Source: Nonomuraea soli
GTDB lineage: Bacteria; Actinomycetota; Actinomycetes; Streptosporangiales; Streptosporangiaceae
Direction of reading: 5' to 3'
Length of the DNA stretch: 64,000 nt
NCBI RefSeq assembly: GCF_013761175.1
Contig: NZ_JACDUR010000002.1
Coordinates: forward strand, 564,816 to 628,815
Shown piece by piece: positions 38,810-46,304 of the stretch (positions are counted from its first letter, which is position 1; each line of letters opens with the position of its first letter). Position numbers and translations under genes: made by a program. The notes under the pieces were generated by a model. It was not told the origin of the DNA. It did not search any database and worked only from the letters and a program-made list of their open reading frames with translations.

Positions 38810-39156
38810 CTGGTGCGGCCCCCGGCGGGCCTGCGTGCCTGACGCGCGAGGTTCTGAGCGCCTGCTCGCGGGGTTCTGAGAGCTTACTCGCGAGGCTTCG
38901 CGTGCCTGCCGCAGCTGGTCAGCAGCGTCGCGCCCGCGCCTCCCCACAGAGGAGTGGAGCGCGCCGCAACTCCCGAGGCCGACCGGAAGACTGGCCCCGC
39001 TTCTGCGCGAGCCGCCGGAAGACGGGCCCCAAACTTCTGCGCGGGCCGGCCGAGGGACTGCGCCTCGCCTTTGCGCGGGCCCAGCCTCCCGGCCCGCTGC
39101 GAGGTGCGGCTGGCGGGCGGGCGGGCGGTGGCGGCCCGCCAGCCGTACCCCTCGCG
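38810..39156. other. GC-rich intergenic region, no gene recognised
   Basis: 347 bp between convergent genes. It contains imperfect copies of a CGCGAGG/GGTTCTGAG(A/C)GC phrase near 38850-38900 and pyrimidine/purine GC-rich runs. The only clear element is the hairpin at 39107-39145. The open frames across it are GC artefacts. Confidence 0.5.
39107..39145. terminator. Strong GC hairpin downstream of the LCP gene
   Basis: CGGCTGGCGGGC (39107-39118) pairs perfectly with GCCCGCCAGCCG (39134-39145), a 12-bp stem with a 15-base loop, 11 bases beyond the LCP stop. No U-run; likely a terminator for the minus-strand gene. Confidence 0.6.
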
Positions 39157-41484
39157 TCAGAGTCCGCAGACCTCGTCGAGTGACTTGGCGGCCTTGTTGT
39201 CGTTCGGCGTGGGCGTCGGGGAGGTCGTCGCGCCGGGGGCGGCCGTGACCTGGCCGGACGCGGAGGTCGTGGGTGACTCGGACGGCGCGCCCGAGGCGGC
39301 GCCCGAAGGGGAGGCGCTCGGGGCGGAGGCGAGCTTCTGGCGCACCGGCCTGACCGACGCCTGCAGCGCCTTGCTGACGGCGACGCGGATCTTGGGCCAG
39401 TCCGCCGATCCCGGCCAGAACTCCGGCGGCACGAACTGCAGGCTCGTGATGCGGGCGCCCTTGACCTTCAGGGCCAGTTCGGCGACCGCGGGGACGAGTT
39501 CCTCGGGGATGTTGGTCTCGGCGAGCTTCTTCGTCGCGTTGGCGATCTTGGTGAAGTTCGCGAGGATCTTGTCGGGAGTGGCCTGCTTGGCGAAGGCGCC
39601 GATGACGCAGCGCTGGCGTCCCATGCGGGAGAAGTCGTCGGATCCCACCCGCGACCTGCCGTACCACAGGGCCTGCTCGCCCGAGAGCTTGCGGGTTCCG
39701 GCCTTGATCGTGCCAGCGGTGCCGAAGGTGCCGCCCCACTTCACGTCGTGGTCGACGCGGATGCGCAGACCACCGATGGCGTCGACCAGGTCGACGAAGC
39801 CGTACATGTTGATCAGGGCGTAGTAGTCGATCTTGAGTCCGAGGGTGTGGCCGATGGCGTCCATGAGGGCACGCGGGCCCTTGTGGGGGCCGCCCATGAT
39901 CTCGGGGTGGTCGTTGCCGTACTGCCACACCTCGTTGAGCAGGCCGCCGTTGGGCAGGTCGGCCATGTAGCCGTTGGGGAAGTGCTTGGCCAGCGGGGAG
40001 GAGGCGGGGAAGCGGACGTGCTGCAGGTTGCGCGGAAGGCTGAACATCACCGTGTTGCCGGTCTTGATGTTGATGCTCGCCACGGTCATGCTGTCGGTCC
40101 GCACGCCGACGCGGTTGCCCGCGCCGTCGCCGCCGACGAGCAGGAAGTTGACGCGGTCGCGACCGTTCCAGGGGTCCTTCACCGGGTCGGCCACGGGGGC
40201 GATGTCCGGGTCGCTTCCGGCCTTCTTGAAGACGGTCTGCACCAGGTCCTTGGTGGTGACGGCGGCGTTGGCCACGTAGGCGAAGGGCGCCATGACCGAC
40301 ACGCACAGCACGCCGACGAGGACGCCGGAGACGATCTGGCCCCGGCTGTCGAGCTTGTTGGGGCTGAGCGAGATGTAGGAGGTCAGGACGAGGCCGAACC
40401 AGCCCAGCGCGAACGCCCCGGCGATCACCGAGATGATGGTGAGCGCGGCGCCGCTGGCCAGGCCCGTGAGGTCGCTGAGGTCGCGGGTCAGGCCGTAGAT
40501 GAGGCCGCCGAGGAGGAGGACGAGGAAGGCCCCGAGGAGGGCGAAGCCGGTACGGCGGTGCCCGGCGCGCAGGTGCGCCATACCCGGGACCAGTACGGAC
40601 AGCGCCGTCCAGCCGAGGATCGAGCCCAGGGTGACGGGGGCGGCGAAGCCGGGCTTCGGGGAGGACGGAGGCCGGGATGCGCCGCCGCGTGAGCGGGGAG
40701 AGACGCCTCGGGAGCGGCGACCGGAGCCGGTGCCGGAATTGGAGCCGGATGAGCGGTGGGGGTCCTCGCTGCGACGACCGCCGCCGGGGGTGCCGGAGGT
40801 GGTCGGGGAGGAGGACTGCGCCTGGTCGTAGGAGGCGCTGGGAGAGGCCTCGGGGGAAGTGGTGGAGGAGGCGCCCGCTATGCCGGAGATGTGACCGCCG
40901 GGGACGTGGCTGCCAGGGCCAGAGCCAGGGGCGGGGCCGGAACCAGGGGCGGGGCCAAAGCCAGGGCCAGAGCCAGGGGCAGGGGCAGGGGCGGGGCCGG
41001 AGGCGTGGCCGGGGCCGGAGGCGTGGCCGCTGCCTGCGGGGCTGTGACCGCTCGGGCCAGGGGTGCGGGCGCCGTCAGGGGCGGGACCGCTGGCGACGTG
41101 GGCGTCTTGGGCCCCTGATGCGAGGCTGTGCGGGCCTGAGGGGGTGTGCGGGCCTGCGGGGCTGTGTGAGGCGGCGGGTGCGCCGTGTGGCGTGGAGCCG
41201 CCGGGAGAGGCCGCTGGGCCGGGGCCGCTCTGGGGAGCTCCAGTGCTGGGGTTGTGGGGGGCTGCGGCGCCAGGACCGCCGTGAGCACCCCCGGCCCCGG
41301 GACCGCCGTGAGGAGCCCCGGTGCCCTGGCCGCTGTGCGGGGCCGTGGGGCTGGGGGTGGAGCCTGAGGGGGTGGTGCCGGGGTGGTCGGTGGAGCCGGG
41401 CGAGGGCGGTGTGACCTCGCGAGACGGCCGTCCGCCGCCTTCGCGGCGCGGCCTCCCGGTGCGTCCCCCGTGGCGCTTGCTCAC
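39157..41484 (-). CDS. LytR-CpsA-Psr (LCP) family cell-wall glycopolymer ligase with long repetitive N-terminus
   Basis: 775 residues. The first 280 or so are low-complexity Pro/Gly/Ser/His/Ala (PGPGxGP-type repeats). About four membrane helices follow (VTLGSILGWTALSVLVPG and later ones). The extracellular LCP domain includes VNFLLVGGDGAG, RTDSMTVASINIKTGNTVMFSLPRN, GPRALMDAIGHTLGLKIDYYALINMYGFVDLVDAIGG, and the arginine motif YGRSRVGSDDFSRMGRQR. LCP enzymes move anionic polymers from lipid carrier to peptidoglycan. The multi-helix form is unlike the usual single-helix LCP. GTG 41484 is the start. Confidence 0.9.
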   Translation of the reverse strand: MSKRHGGRTGRPRREGGGRPSREVTPPSPGSTDHPGTTPSGSTPSPTAPHSGQGTGAPHGGPGAGGAHGGPGAAAPHNPSTGAPQSGPGPAASPGGSTPHGAPAASHSPAGPHTPSGPHSLASGAQDAHVASGPAPDGARTPGPSGHSPAGSGHASGPGHASGPAPAPAPGSGPGFGPAPGSGPAPGSGPGSHVPGGHISGIAGASSTTSPEASPSASYDQAQSSSPTTSGTPGGGRRSEDPHRSSGSNSGTGSGRRSRGVSPRSRGGASRPPSSPKPGFAAPVTLGSILGWTALSVLVPGMAHLRAGHRRTGFALLGAFLVLLLGGLIYGLTRDLSDLTGLASGAALTIISVIAGAFALGWFGLVLTSYISLSPNKLDSRGQIVSGVLVGVLCVSVMAPFAYVANAAVTTKDLVQTVFKKAGSDPDIAPVADPVKDPWNGRDRVNFLLVGGDGAGNRVGVRTDSMTVASINIKTGNTVMFSLPRNLQHVRFPASSPLAKHFPNGYMADLPNGGLLNEVWQYGNDHPEIMGGPHKGPRALMDAIGHTLGLKIDYYALINMYGFVDLVDAIGGLRIRVDHDVKWGGTFGTAGTIKAGTRKLSGEQALWYGRSRVGSDDFSRMGRQRCVIGAFAKQATPDKILANFTKIANATKKLAETNIPEELVPAVAELALKVKGARITSLQFVPPEFWPGSADWPKIRVAVSKALQASVRPVRQKLASAPSASPSGAASGAPSESPTTSASGQVTAAPGATTSPTPTPNDNKAAKSLDEVCGL

Positions 41485-41595
41485 ACCGGCTCCTTCACCC
41501 GTCGTTCTACCAGGTCAAATGCTGGAGAGGATTTTAGCCCCTATATACGGACAACCGAGACAAGTGGCTAATTTGAGATGAACCCCGAGTGACAC

Positions 41596-43170
41596 TCACG
41601 AGGTCGAGGAGGAGCTCGCCGACCACGTGTTGCACTGGGCCGGCGTGTTCCGCTCCCAGCCCTGCCGGAACCACCGGTTGTTGTTGGCGGGGGAGCCGTG
41701 GTCACGTGGCCAGCCCGGATAGTCACCCACGATCCCGTAGAAGCGGAACAGCTCGGCCCGCCGCCCCGAGGGCACCGGGTAGCTGGTCGCGACCGACCGC
41801 ATCCACATCCCGCCGAAACAGGTCGCCTGCAGCTCCAGCCGCCTGCTCATCGCGAGCTGGCTGTTGCGGTTGGAGGTCTCCTGGTGGCGCCCCCAGTAGG
41901 TGTTGAGGATGCCGGTCAGGTTCTGCACGTGGTGACCGTACTCGTGGGCCATCATGCTGATGATCCCGCCGTGCCAGGAGATGATCTCACCGTAGCCGCG
42001 CGCGTTGCCGTTGCCGTTGGCCATCGCGCCGGTGGAGGCGTAGATCGTGTTGTTGCGCGGGCAGTAGTACGGCACCATGCTGCCCGCCGACGGGTAGTCG
42101 CCGCAGGCGCCGCGGCCACGCCCTGACGCGATGGCGTAGCCGGGCGGGCTCCACTGGATGCCCGCCTTGTTCAGCACCGGCCCCCACGCCCGGTCCATGC
42201 ACTCGCCGGTCTTCAGGATCAGCCTCTTCAGCTGCGCGTGGTTGTAGATGCTCGTGTTCCCGGCCGAGCAGTTGAGCCGTGGCAGGGCCGTACCCCGGTA
42301 GACGCTGTTGGTCTTCAGGCTGGTGTCCACGCGCACCTGGGTCGGCTGCTCGACCGTCTGCTCGGTCTCGTCCGTCTCGTCGCCGCGCTGCGTGGGCTCG
42401 GCGGTGGGCTGCCGGGTGGGCTGCTGCGTCGGGCGCCTGGTCGGGCGCACCGGGTCGACGGTCTTGGTGCGCTTGGGCTGCGGCTGGTACGACGGGATGG
42501 CGACCGGGGTGGTGGTCTCGGTCTTGGTGTCGTTGCCGAGCATCGCGGCGCCGACCACGAGCAGGATCGCCACCGCCGCGAGGCCGCCGAGCATGATCCC
42601 GAGCACGGTGAGGCCCGCGCTGCCGGACTTGCGCTGCTGCGGGCGCGGGGGAGGCCACTGCCCGCCGTACGGCCGCGGCGGCACCGGCGGTGGCGGCGGC
42701 GCCCAGCCCGGGCCGCCGCCGCCCTGCGGGGGCTGGTTCTGGTACGGCATGCCGCCGGGGTAGGGGACCTGCTGCCCCGGCGGTGGCGGCGGTGGTGGCG
42801 GCGGCGGAGGCTGCTGGCCCGGGTAGGGCGGCTGGCCCTGCCCGGGGTGAGGCGGCTGGCCCGGGTACGGCTGCTGCCCCGGGTATGGCTGCTGCGCCGG
42901 ATACGGCGGTTGCCCGCCCTGGCCAGGGTACGGCTGGCCGGGATGCTGAGGTTGCGGGCCTCCCTGGCCCGGGTACTGAGGCTGCTGTCCCCCCTGACCC
43001 GGGTACGGCTGGCCGGGCTGCTGGCCGGGCTGCTGGTACGGAGGCTGCGGAGCCGGGGCCTGCTGCCCCTGGCGCTGCGGATAGCCGGGTGGTGGCCACG
43101 GGCGCGATGGAGGCCGCTGGGGCTGGTGAGGTCCTTGATCGTGCGGAGGGTACTGCCCGTTGCCTGTCAC
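41596..43170 (-). CDS. Putative neutral zinc metallopeptidase (YpfJ family) with proline-rich N-terminus
   Basis: 524 residues. A cytoplasmic tail rich in Pro, Gln and Gly (YPGQ repeats, residues 1-180) precedes one membrane helix (SAGLTVLGIMLGGLAAVAIL) and a Thr/Pro linker. The extracellular domain has the zinc motif HEYGHHVQNLTG (HEXXH) and the family phrases NNTIYASTGAMA and LELQATCFGGMW. It is probably a membrane-anchored protease on the cell surface. GTG 43170 follows a G-rich stretch and is the best supported start. Confidence 0.85.
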   Translation of the reverse strand: MTGNGQYPPHDQGPHQPQRPPSRPWPPPGYPQRQGQQAPAPQPPYQQPGQQPGQPYPGQGGQQPQYPGQGGPQPQHPGQPYPGQGGQPPYPAQQPYPGQQPYPGQPPHPGQGQPPYPGQQPPPPPPPPPPPGQQVPYPGGMPYQNQPPQGGGGPGWAPPPPPVPPRPYGGQWPPPRPQQRKSGSAGLTVLGIMLGGLAAVAILLVVGAAMLGNDTKTETTTPVAIPSYQPQPKRTKTVDPVRPTRRPTQQPTRQPTAEPTQRGDETDETEQTVEQPTQVRVDTSLKTNSVYRGTALPRLNCSAGNTSIYNHAQLKRLILKTGECMDRAWGPVLNKAGIQWSPPGYAIASGRGRGACGDYPSAGSMVPYYCPRNNTIYASTGAMANGNGNARGYGEIISWHGGIISMMAHEYGHHVQNLTGILNTYWGRHQETSNRNSQLAMSRRLELQATCFGGMWMRSVATSYPVPSGRRAELFRFYGIVGDYPGWPRDHGSPANNNRWFRQGWERNTPAQCNTWSASSSSTS

Positions 43171-43309
43171 GCTGCCCCCACCTGTGACGGGATGTCCGAC
43201 TTTTATCGACCTTTGCCGAATATGGGGCAGAAGCATACTGATTTATCACCCGTCACGGATGTAGCGGTATGCGGTTACACTCCGAAATCAGACGAGGTGA
43301 TCTCCGCTA

Positions 43310-43325
43310 TGTCCCGGACCGGACA
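43310..43325. promoter_or_regulatory. Dyad upstream of the LysR gene
   Basis: TGTCC-CGGACC-GGACA, 5-bp inverted arms, 27 bases before the LysR ATG. It may be an autoregulatory LysR box. The 181-bp gap from 43171 also holds the metallopeptidase promoter, and its centre (43200-43290) is AT-richer. Confidence 0.3.
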
Positions 43326-43351
43326 CCGGGCGTTGCCCTAGCTTCAAAGGC

Positions 43352-44221
43352 ATGAATCTGCAGCAGCTCCGCTACGTGGTCGCGACTGCGGAGCACCGCA
43401 CCATGACCGACGCGGCCAGGTCGCTCTACATCGCGCAGCCAGCGCTTTCGCGTGCGATCCGGGATCTGGAGCGAGAGCTCGGCATGACGCTCTTCGCTCG
43501 CTCGGGGCGCGGTGTGGTGGTCACCGCGCAGGGCCGCCGAGTGGTCAAGCTGGCGAGGGAGGCGCTCGACGCCGTACGTGAGATCGAGAGCCTGGCCGGC
43601 CACAGCGGCGCCTCGGAGGTAGAACTGCGCATCGCCTCCACTCCCAACCTCGAGCCCGGCCTGGCGGGGCGGCTGCTGCCCGCCTACGCCGCCGAGCACC
43701 CCGGTGTCCGAGTGCACATCGTCCGCTGTGACGGCCGCGACGCCGTCGTCAGCGCCATCCGGGACCAGCGGGCCGACCTCGGTCTGACCGACCTGCCCGT
43801 GCCCCCCGACCTCATCACCCACCCCGTCGAGCGGCAGGAGATCGTCCTCATCTCGCCGCCCGGCCTGGAACTGCCCGACCCCGTGCCGATGCGCAGCCTC
43901 GACGGCCTGCGCCTGGCCCTGCCCGCCCGTGGGAGCGTGCGGCGCCGGGAGCTGGATGCCATGTTCGGCAAGTACGGCGTGCATCCGATCGTCGTGCTGG
44001 AGACCGACGAGCGCAACGGCTGGCTGAAGGCTGTGCGCTCCGGCCAGGCCTCGTTGTTGTGGTACCGCGGGCTGGCCGAGCAGGCGAGCAGGGCGGGCCT
44101 GGTCGTGCGTTCGCTGGAGCCGGCCGTGCGCAGGGTGATCGCCGTCATCCATGCGCGTCGCCGCCTCCCGCTGATCGCCCAGGACTTCCTGGCCACCGCT
44201 GAGAAGGGATCGGCCGCTTAA
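43352..44221 (+). CDS. LysR-family transcriptional regulator
   Basis: 289 residues. N-terminal helix-turn-helix: MNLQQLRYVVATAEHRTMTDA, SLYIAQPALSRAIRDLERELG, LFARSGRGVVVTAQG. The effector domain includes LRIASTPNLEPGLAGRLLPAYAAEHPGV and LGLTDLPVP. ATG 43352 has AAAGG upstream. It is divergent from the metallopeptidase and upstream of, but separated by 326 bp from, the polysaccharide operon; its target is unknown. Confidence 0.9.
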   Translation: MNLQQLRYVVATAEHRTMTDAARSLYIAQPALSRAIRDLERELGMTLFARSGRGVVVTAQGRRVVKLAREALDAVREIESLAGHSGASEVELRIASTPNLEPGLAGRLLPAYAAEHPGVRVHIVRCDGRDAVVSAIRDQRADLGLTDLPVPPDLITHPVERQEIVLISPPGLELPDPVPMRSLDGLRLALPARGSVRRRELDAMFGKYGVHPIVVLETDERNGWLKAVRSGQASLLWYRGLAEQASRAGLVVRSLEPAVRRVIAVIHARRRLPLIAQDFLATAEKGSAA

Positions 44222-44259
44222 AACACCATAAGTCCGGAACGTTCCAAGAGTCGCCCCAC

Positions 44260-44282
44260 GCCCCCTCCGCGCCAGGGGGCGA
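44260..44282. terminator. Hairpin downstream of the LysR gene
   Basis: CGCCCCCT-CCGCGCC-AGGGGGCG, an 8-bp perfect stem and 7-base loop, 38 bases after the LysR stop. Likely terminator. Confidence 0.55.
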
Positions 44283-44499
44283 GGGTGCTCCGACCCCCCG
44301 CTGCCGGTGGCCTCTCGCGCTGCGATGGAGTGCCCGGCCCGCGCTCAGCGGAGGGGGGCCCAAAAGCCGCAGTGAATTGCCTCACATGAAAAGTCAGGAA
44401 AAAAGCGGACAAAGGGCTGAGTTAATCCTTTAAACGCGCCCCGCCCGCCACCCCCGTTCACCCCGTGTTCCCTCCCCGGTCTCCCGTCTATGGGAAAGT

Positions 44500-44516
44500 T
44501 TCTTTACAGTAAGGAA
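44500..44516. promoter_or_regulatory. Dyad operator candidate before the GT2 gene
   Basis: TTCTTTAC-A-GTAAGGAA, 7 of 8 positions match between arms, 31 bases before the GT2 start. It is AT-rich in a GC-rich context and placed where a repressor or activator of the exopolysaccharide operon would bind. Confidence 0.45.
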
Positions 44517-44547
44517 CACAACACCTGACAGACCGGGGGTGTGACCC

Positions 44548-46098
44548 ATGACAGCCATCTTGGCCGAGCCCGTCCTGACCGCAGAACAGAATGTCCTTCC
44601 AACTCCACCCACAGATGACGAAATATCCCTCTATTTTGGTCCGCAACGCCGCTGGGTCCTCCTGGCGGTCCCCCTCAGCCTCACGCTGACAGCCGGAACA
44701 TTATTCCTTTTCTCCCTCCGACACCCCATTCTGACGCCATTCCTGATAGCCCTCGTGCTCAACCTCGCCGGCTGGCTGCTCTCCTACATCGACGGCCAGC
44801 GCCAGCGCACCACCACTTGGGAATCCCACCTCCTGCTGACCTCCGCCTGGCGCCCGCCCGCCGTACCCGACGTGGACGTCTTCCTCCCCACTCTGGGCGA
44901 GCCGATCGAGGTCCTGCGCAACACCTTCCGCCACGTCGCGCACCTGCGATGGAACGGTCCGCTCACCGTCTGGGTGCTCGACGACGCCGCCCGCCCCGAC
45001 GTCGAACGGCTGGCGGACGAGTACGGCTTCCGCTACAGCAGCCGCCCCGACCGCGGCCACCTCAAGAAGGCCGGAAACCTCAACCACGGCCTGGGCCTCG
45101 GCCGCGCCGAGCTGGTGGTCGTCTTCGACGCCGACTTCGTCCCGCGCCCCGACTTCCTCGACCACCTGGTCCCCTACCTGGAGGACCCGCGGGTGGCGAT
45201 CGTGCAGTCGCCGCAGTTCTTCGACACCGGCCGCGAGCTGCCCTGGGTGCAGCGCACCGCAGGAGCCGCGCAGGAGCTGTTCTACCGCTGGCTGCAGCCC
45301 AGCCGCGACGCCGACGGCGGCGCGATCTGCGTGGGCAGCAACGTCGTCTACCGGCGCAGCGCGCTCGACCTGATCGGCGGCTTCCCGAAGATCGACCACA
45401 GCGAGGACATCCACACCAGCGTCGCCCTGCTCAGGCACGGCCTGCGCACCAAGTACGTGCCCGTGCTGCTGGCCAAGGGCCTGTCGCCCGACAACGTCGG
45501 CTCCTACATCGCCCAGCAGTACCGCTGGGCGCTGGGCTGCATGAGCCTGCTGTTCAGCAAGGAGTTCCACCGCACCCCGATGCCGTGGCGGGCGCGGGTG
45601 GCCTACTGGAGCGGCTTCCTGTCGTACTTCCCGAGCGCCGTCAACATCGCCGCCGTCCCGCTGCCCGGGCTGATCATGCTCTACGCCTACCCCCAGGACG
45701 TGCGGGCCTGGCACATGATCCCGTTCGTCGGGCCGCTGTGGGTGGCGCTCGTGCTGCTGCCCGCGGTGTCGGTGGGCCGCTACCGCTTCGAGGTGATCAG
45801 GGCGCAGACCCTCTACGCCTACTGCCACCTGTTCGCCATCTCCCACGGGCTGCGCAGCCAGGTGGCCGCCTGGGTGCCCAGCGGCGGCGCGGGCGCCAAG
45901 AGCTCGCGCATGGTCCGCACGGTGGCGCGCCTGGCCCTGGCCTGGCTGACGCTCTCGACCGCCGCCGTGTGGGCGGGCATCGCCTGGCGCGCACCGCAGT
46001 ACGGCTGGGACCGCTACTGGGCGCTCACCGCCTTCGCCCTGGCCAGCAGCTACATCGCCGTCCCCCTCATCCGCGACCTCTGGAGACTCGTCCGATGA
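44548..46098 (+). CDS. Membrane glycosyltransferase family 2, cellulose-synthase-like (BcsA/CrdS type)
   Basis: 516 residues. Two N-terminal membrane helices precede the GT2 core: VWVLDDAARPD, VVFDADFVPRPDF (DxD), the acceptor-side SEDIHTS and the processive QQYRWALGC (Q-x-x-R-W). Four or more C-terminal helices follow. It should make a beta-linked glucan and extrude it through the membrane. No PilZ domain follows, so direct c-di-GMP control is not indicated. It is the first gene of an operon with an acyltransferase and a GH16 enzyme, favouring a beta-1,3- or mixed-linkage glucan over plain cellulose. Confidence 0.88.
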   Translation: MTAILAEPVLTAEQNVLPTPPTDDEISLYFGPQRRWVLLAVPLSLTLTAGTLFLFSLRHPILTPFLIALVLNLAGWLLSYIDGQRQRTTTWESHLLLTSAWRPPAVPDVDVFLPTLGEPIEVLRNTFRHVAHLRWNGPLTVWVLDDAARPDVERLADEYGFRYSSRPDRGHLKKAGNLNHGLGLGRAELVVVFDADFVPRPDFLDHLVPYLEDPRVAIVQSPQFFDTGRELPWVQRTAGAAQELFYRWLQPSRDADGGAICVGSNVVYRRSALDLIGGFPKIDHSEDIHTSVALLRHGLRTKYVPVLLAKGLSPDNVGSYIAQQYRWALGCMSLLFSKEFHRTPMPWRARVAYWSGFLSYFPSAVNIAAVPLPGLIMLYAYPQDVRAWHMIPFVGPLWVALVLLPAVSVGRYRFEVIRAQTLYAYCHLFAISHGLRSQVAAWVPSGGAGAKSSRMVRTVARLALAWLTLSTAAVWAGIAWRAPQYGWDRYWALTAFALASSYIAVPLIRDLWRLVR

Positions 46099-46190
46099 AC
46101 CCGCGACCTCTGGAGGCCCGTCAGTCGAAGACGCGACCTCTGGACGCTCCCCCGTCGAAGGCGCGACCTGTGGAGACTCCCTCGGCGAAC
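46071..46190. repeat. Four perfect-period 30-bp tandem repeats across a gene junction
   Basis: Units start at 46071, 46101, 46131 and 46161; each contains CGCGACCTSTGGA. The first unit is the 3' end of the GT2 gene including its stop, and the next three form the first 32 codons of the following small gene. Confidence 0.9.
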
Positions 46191-46304
46191 CAGCCCTCCG
46201 ACCACCGGCTGCGCTGGCCGGAGACCCTGGCCCTGACCGTGCTGCTCCTGCTCGCCGTGGTCGTCGCCGCCGGCTGGGCCGGCCTGCCGGACCTGCTCCC
46301 ATGA
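46095..46304 (+). CDS. 69-residue single-pass membrane protein of the polysaccharide operon
   Basis: ATG 46095 overlaps the GT2 stop, and its own stop overlaps the acyltransferase ATG at 46301 (both ATGA). The first 30 residues are three decapeptide repeats (RPLEARQSKT, RPLDAPPSKA, RPVETPSANQ), encoded by 30-bp DNA repeats. A single membrane helix (TLALTVLLLLAVVVAAGWAG) follows. It may be a small accessory subunit of the synthase. The repeats are probably disordered and cytoplasmic. Confidence 0.75.
   Translation: MNPRPLEARQSKTRPLDAPPSKARPVETPSANQPSDHRLRWPETLALTVLLLLAVVVAAGWAGLPDLLP

Larger units (their letters stand above)
44222..44547. other. Long leader/intergenic region before the polysaccharide operon
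   Basis: 326 bp. It holds a hairpin at 44260-44282, an AT-rich stretch around 44375-44435 unusual for this genome, and a dyad at 44500-44516. I compared it from memory with the actinobacterial c-di-AMP and c-di-GMP riboswitches and see no convincing match. No coding frame is credible. Confidence 0.5.

Noticed and set aside
44222..44547. A riboswitch (c-di-AMP or c-di-GMP type) in the leader of the polysaccharide operon
   Set aside because: Only a generic hairpin and AT-rich stretch are visible; conserved riboswitch cores as I remember them were not found. An Infernal search would decide.
46071..46190. CRISPR-like array
   Set aside because: The 30-bp units are contiguous with no spacers and are coding, so this is a tandem duplication.
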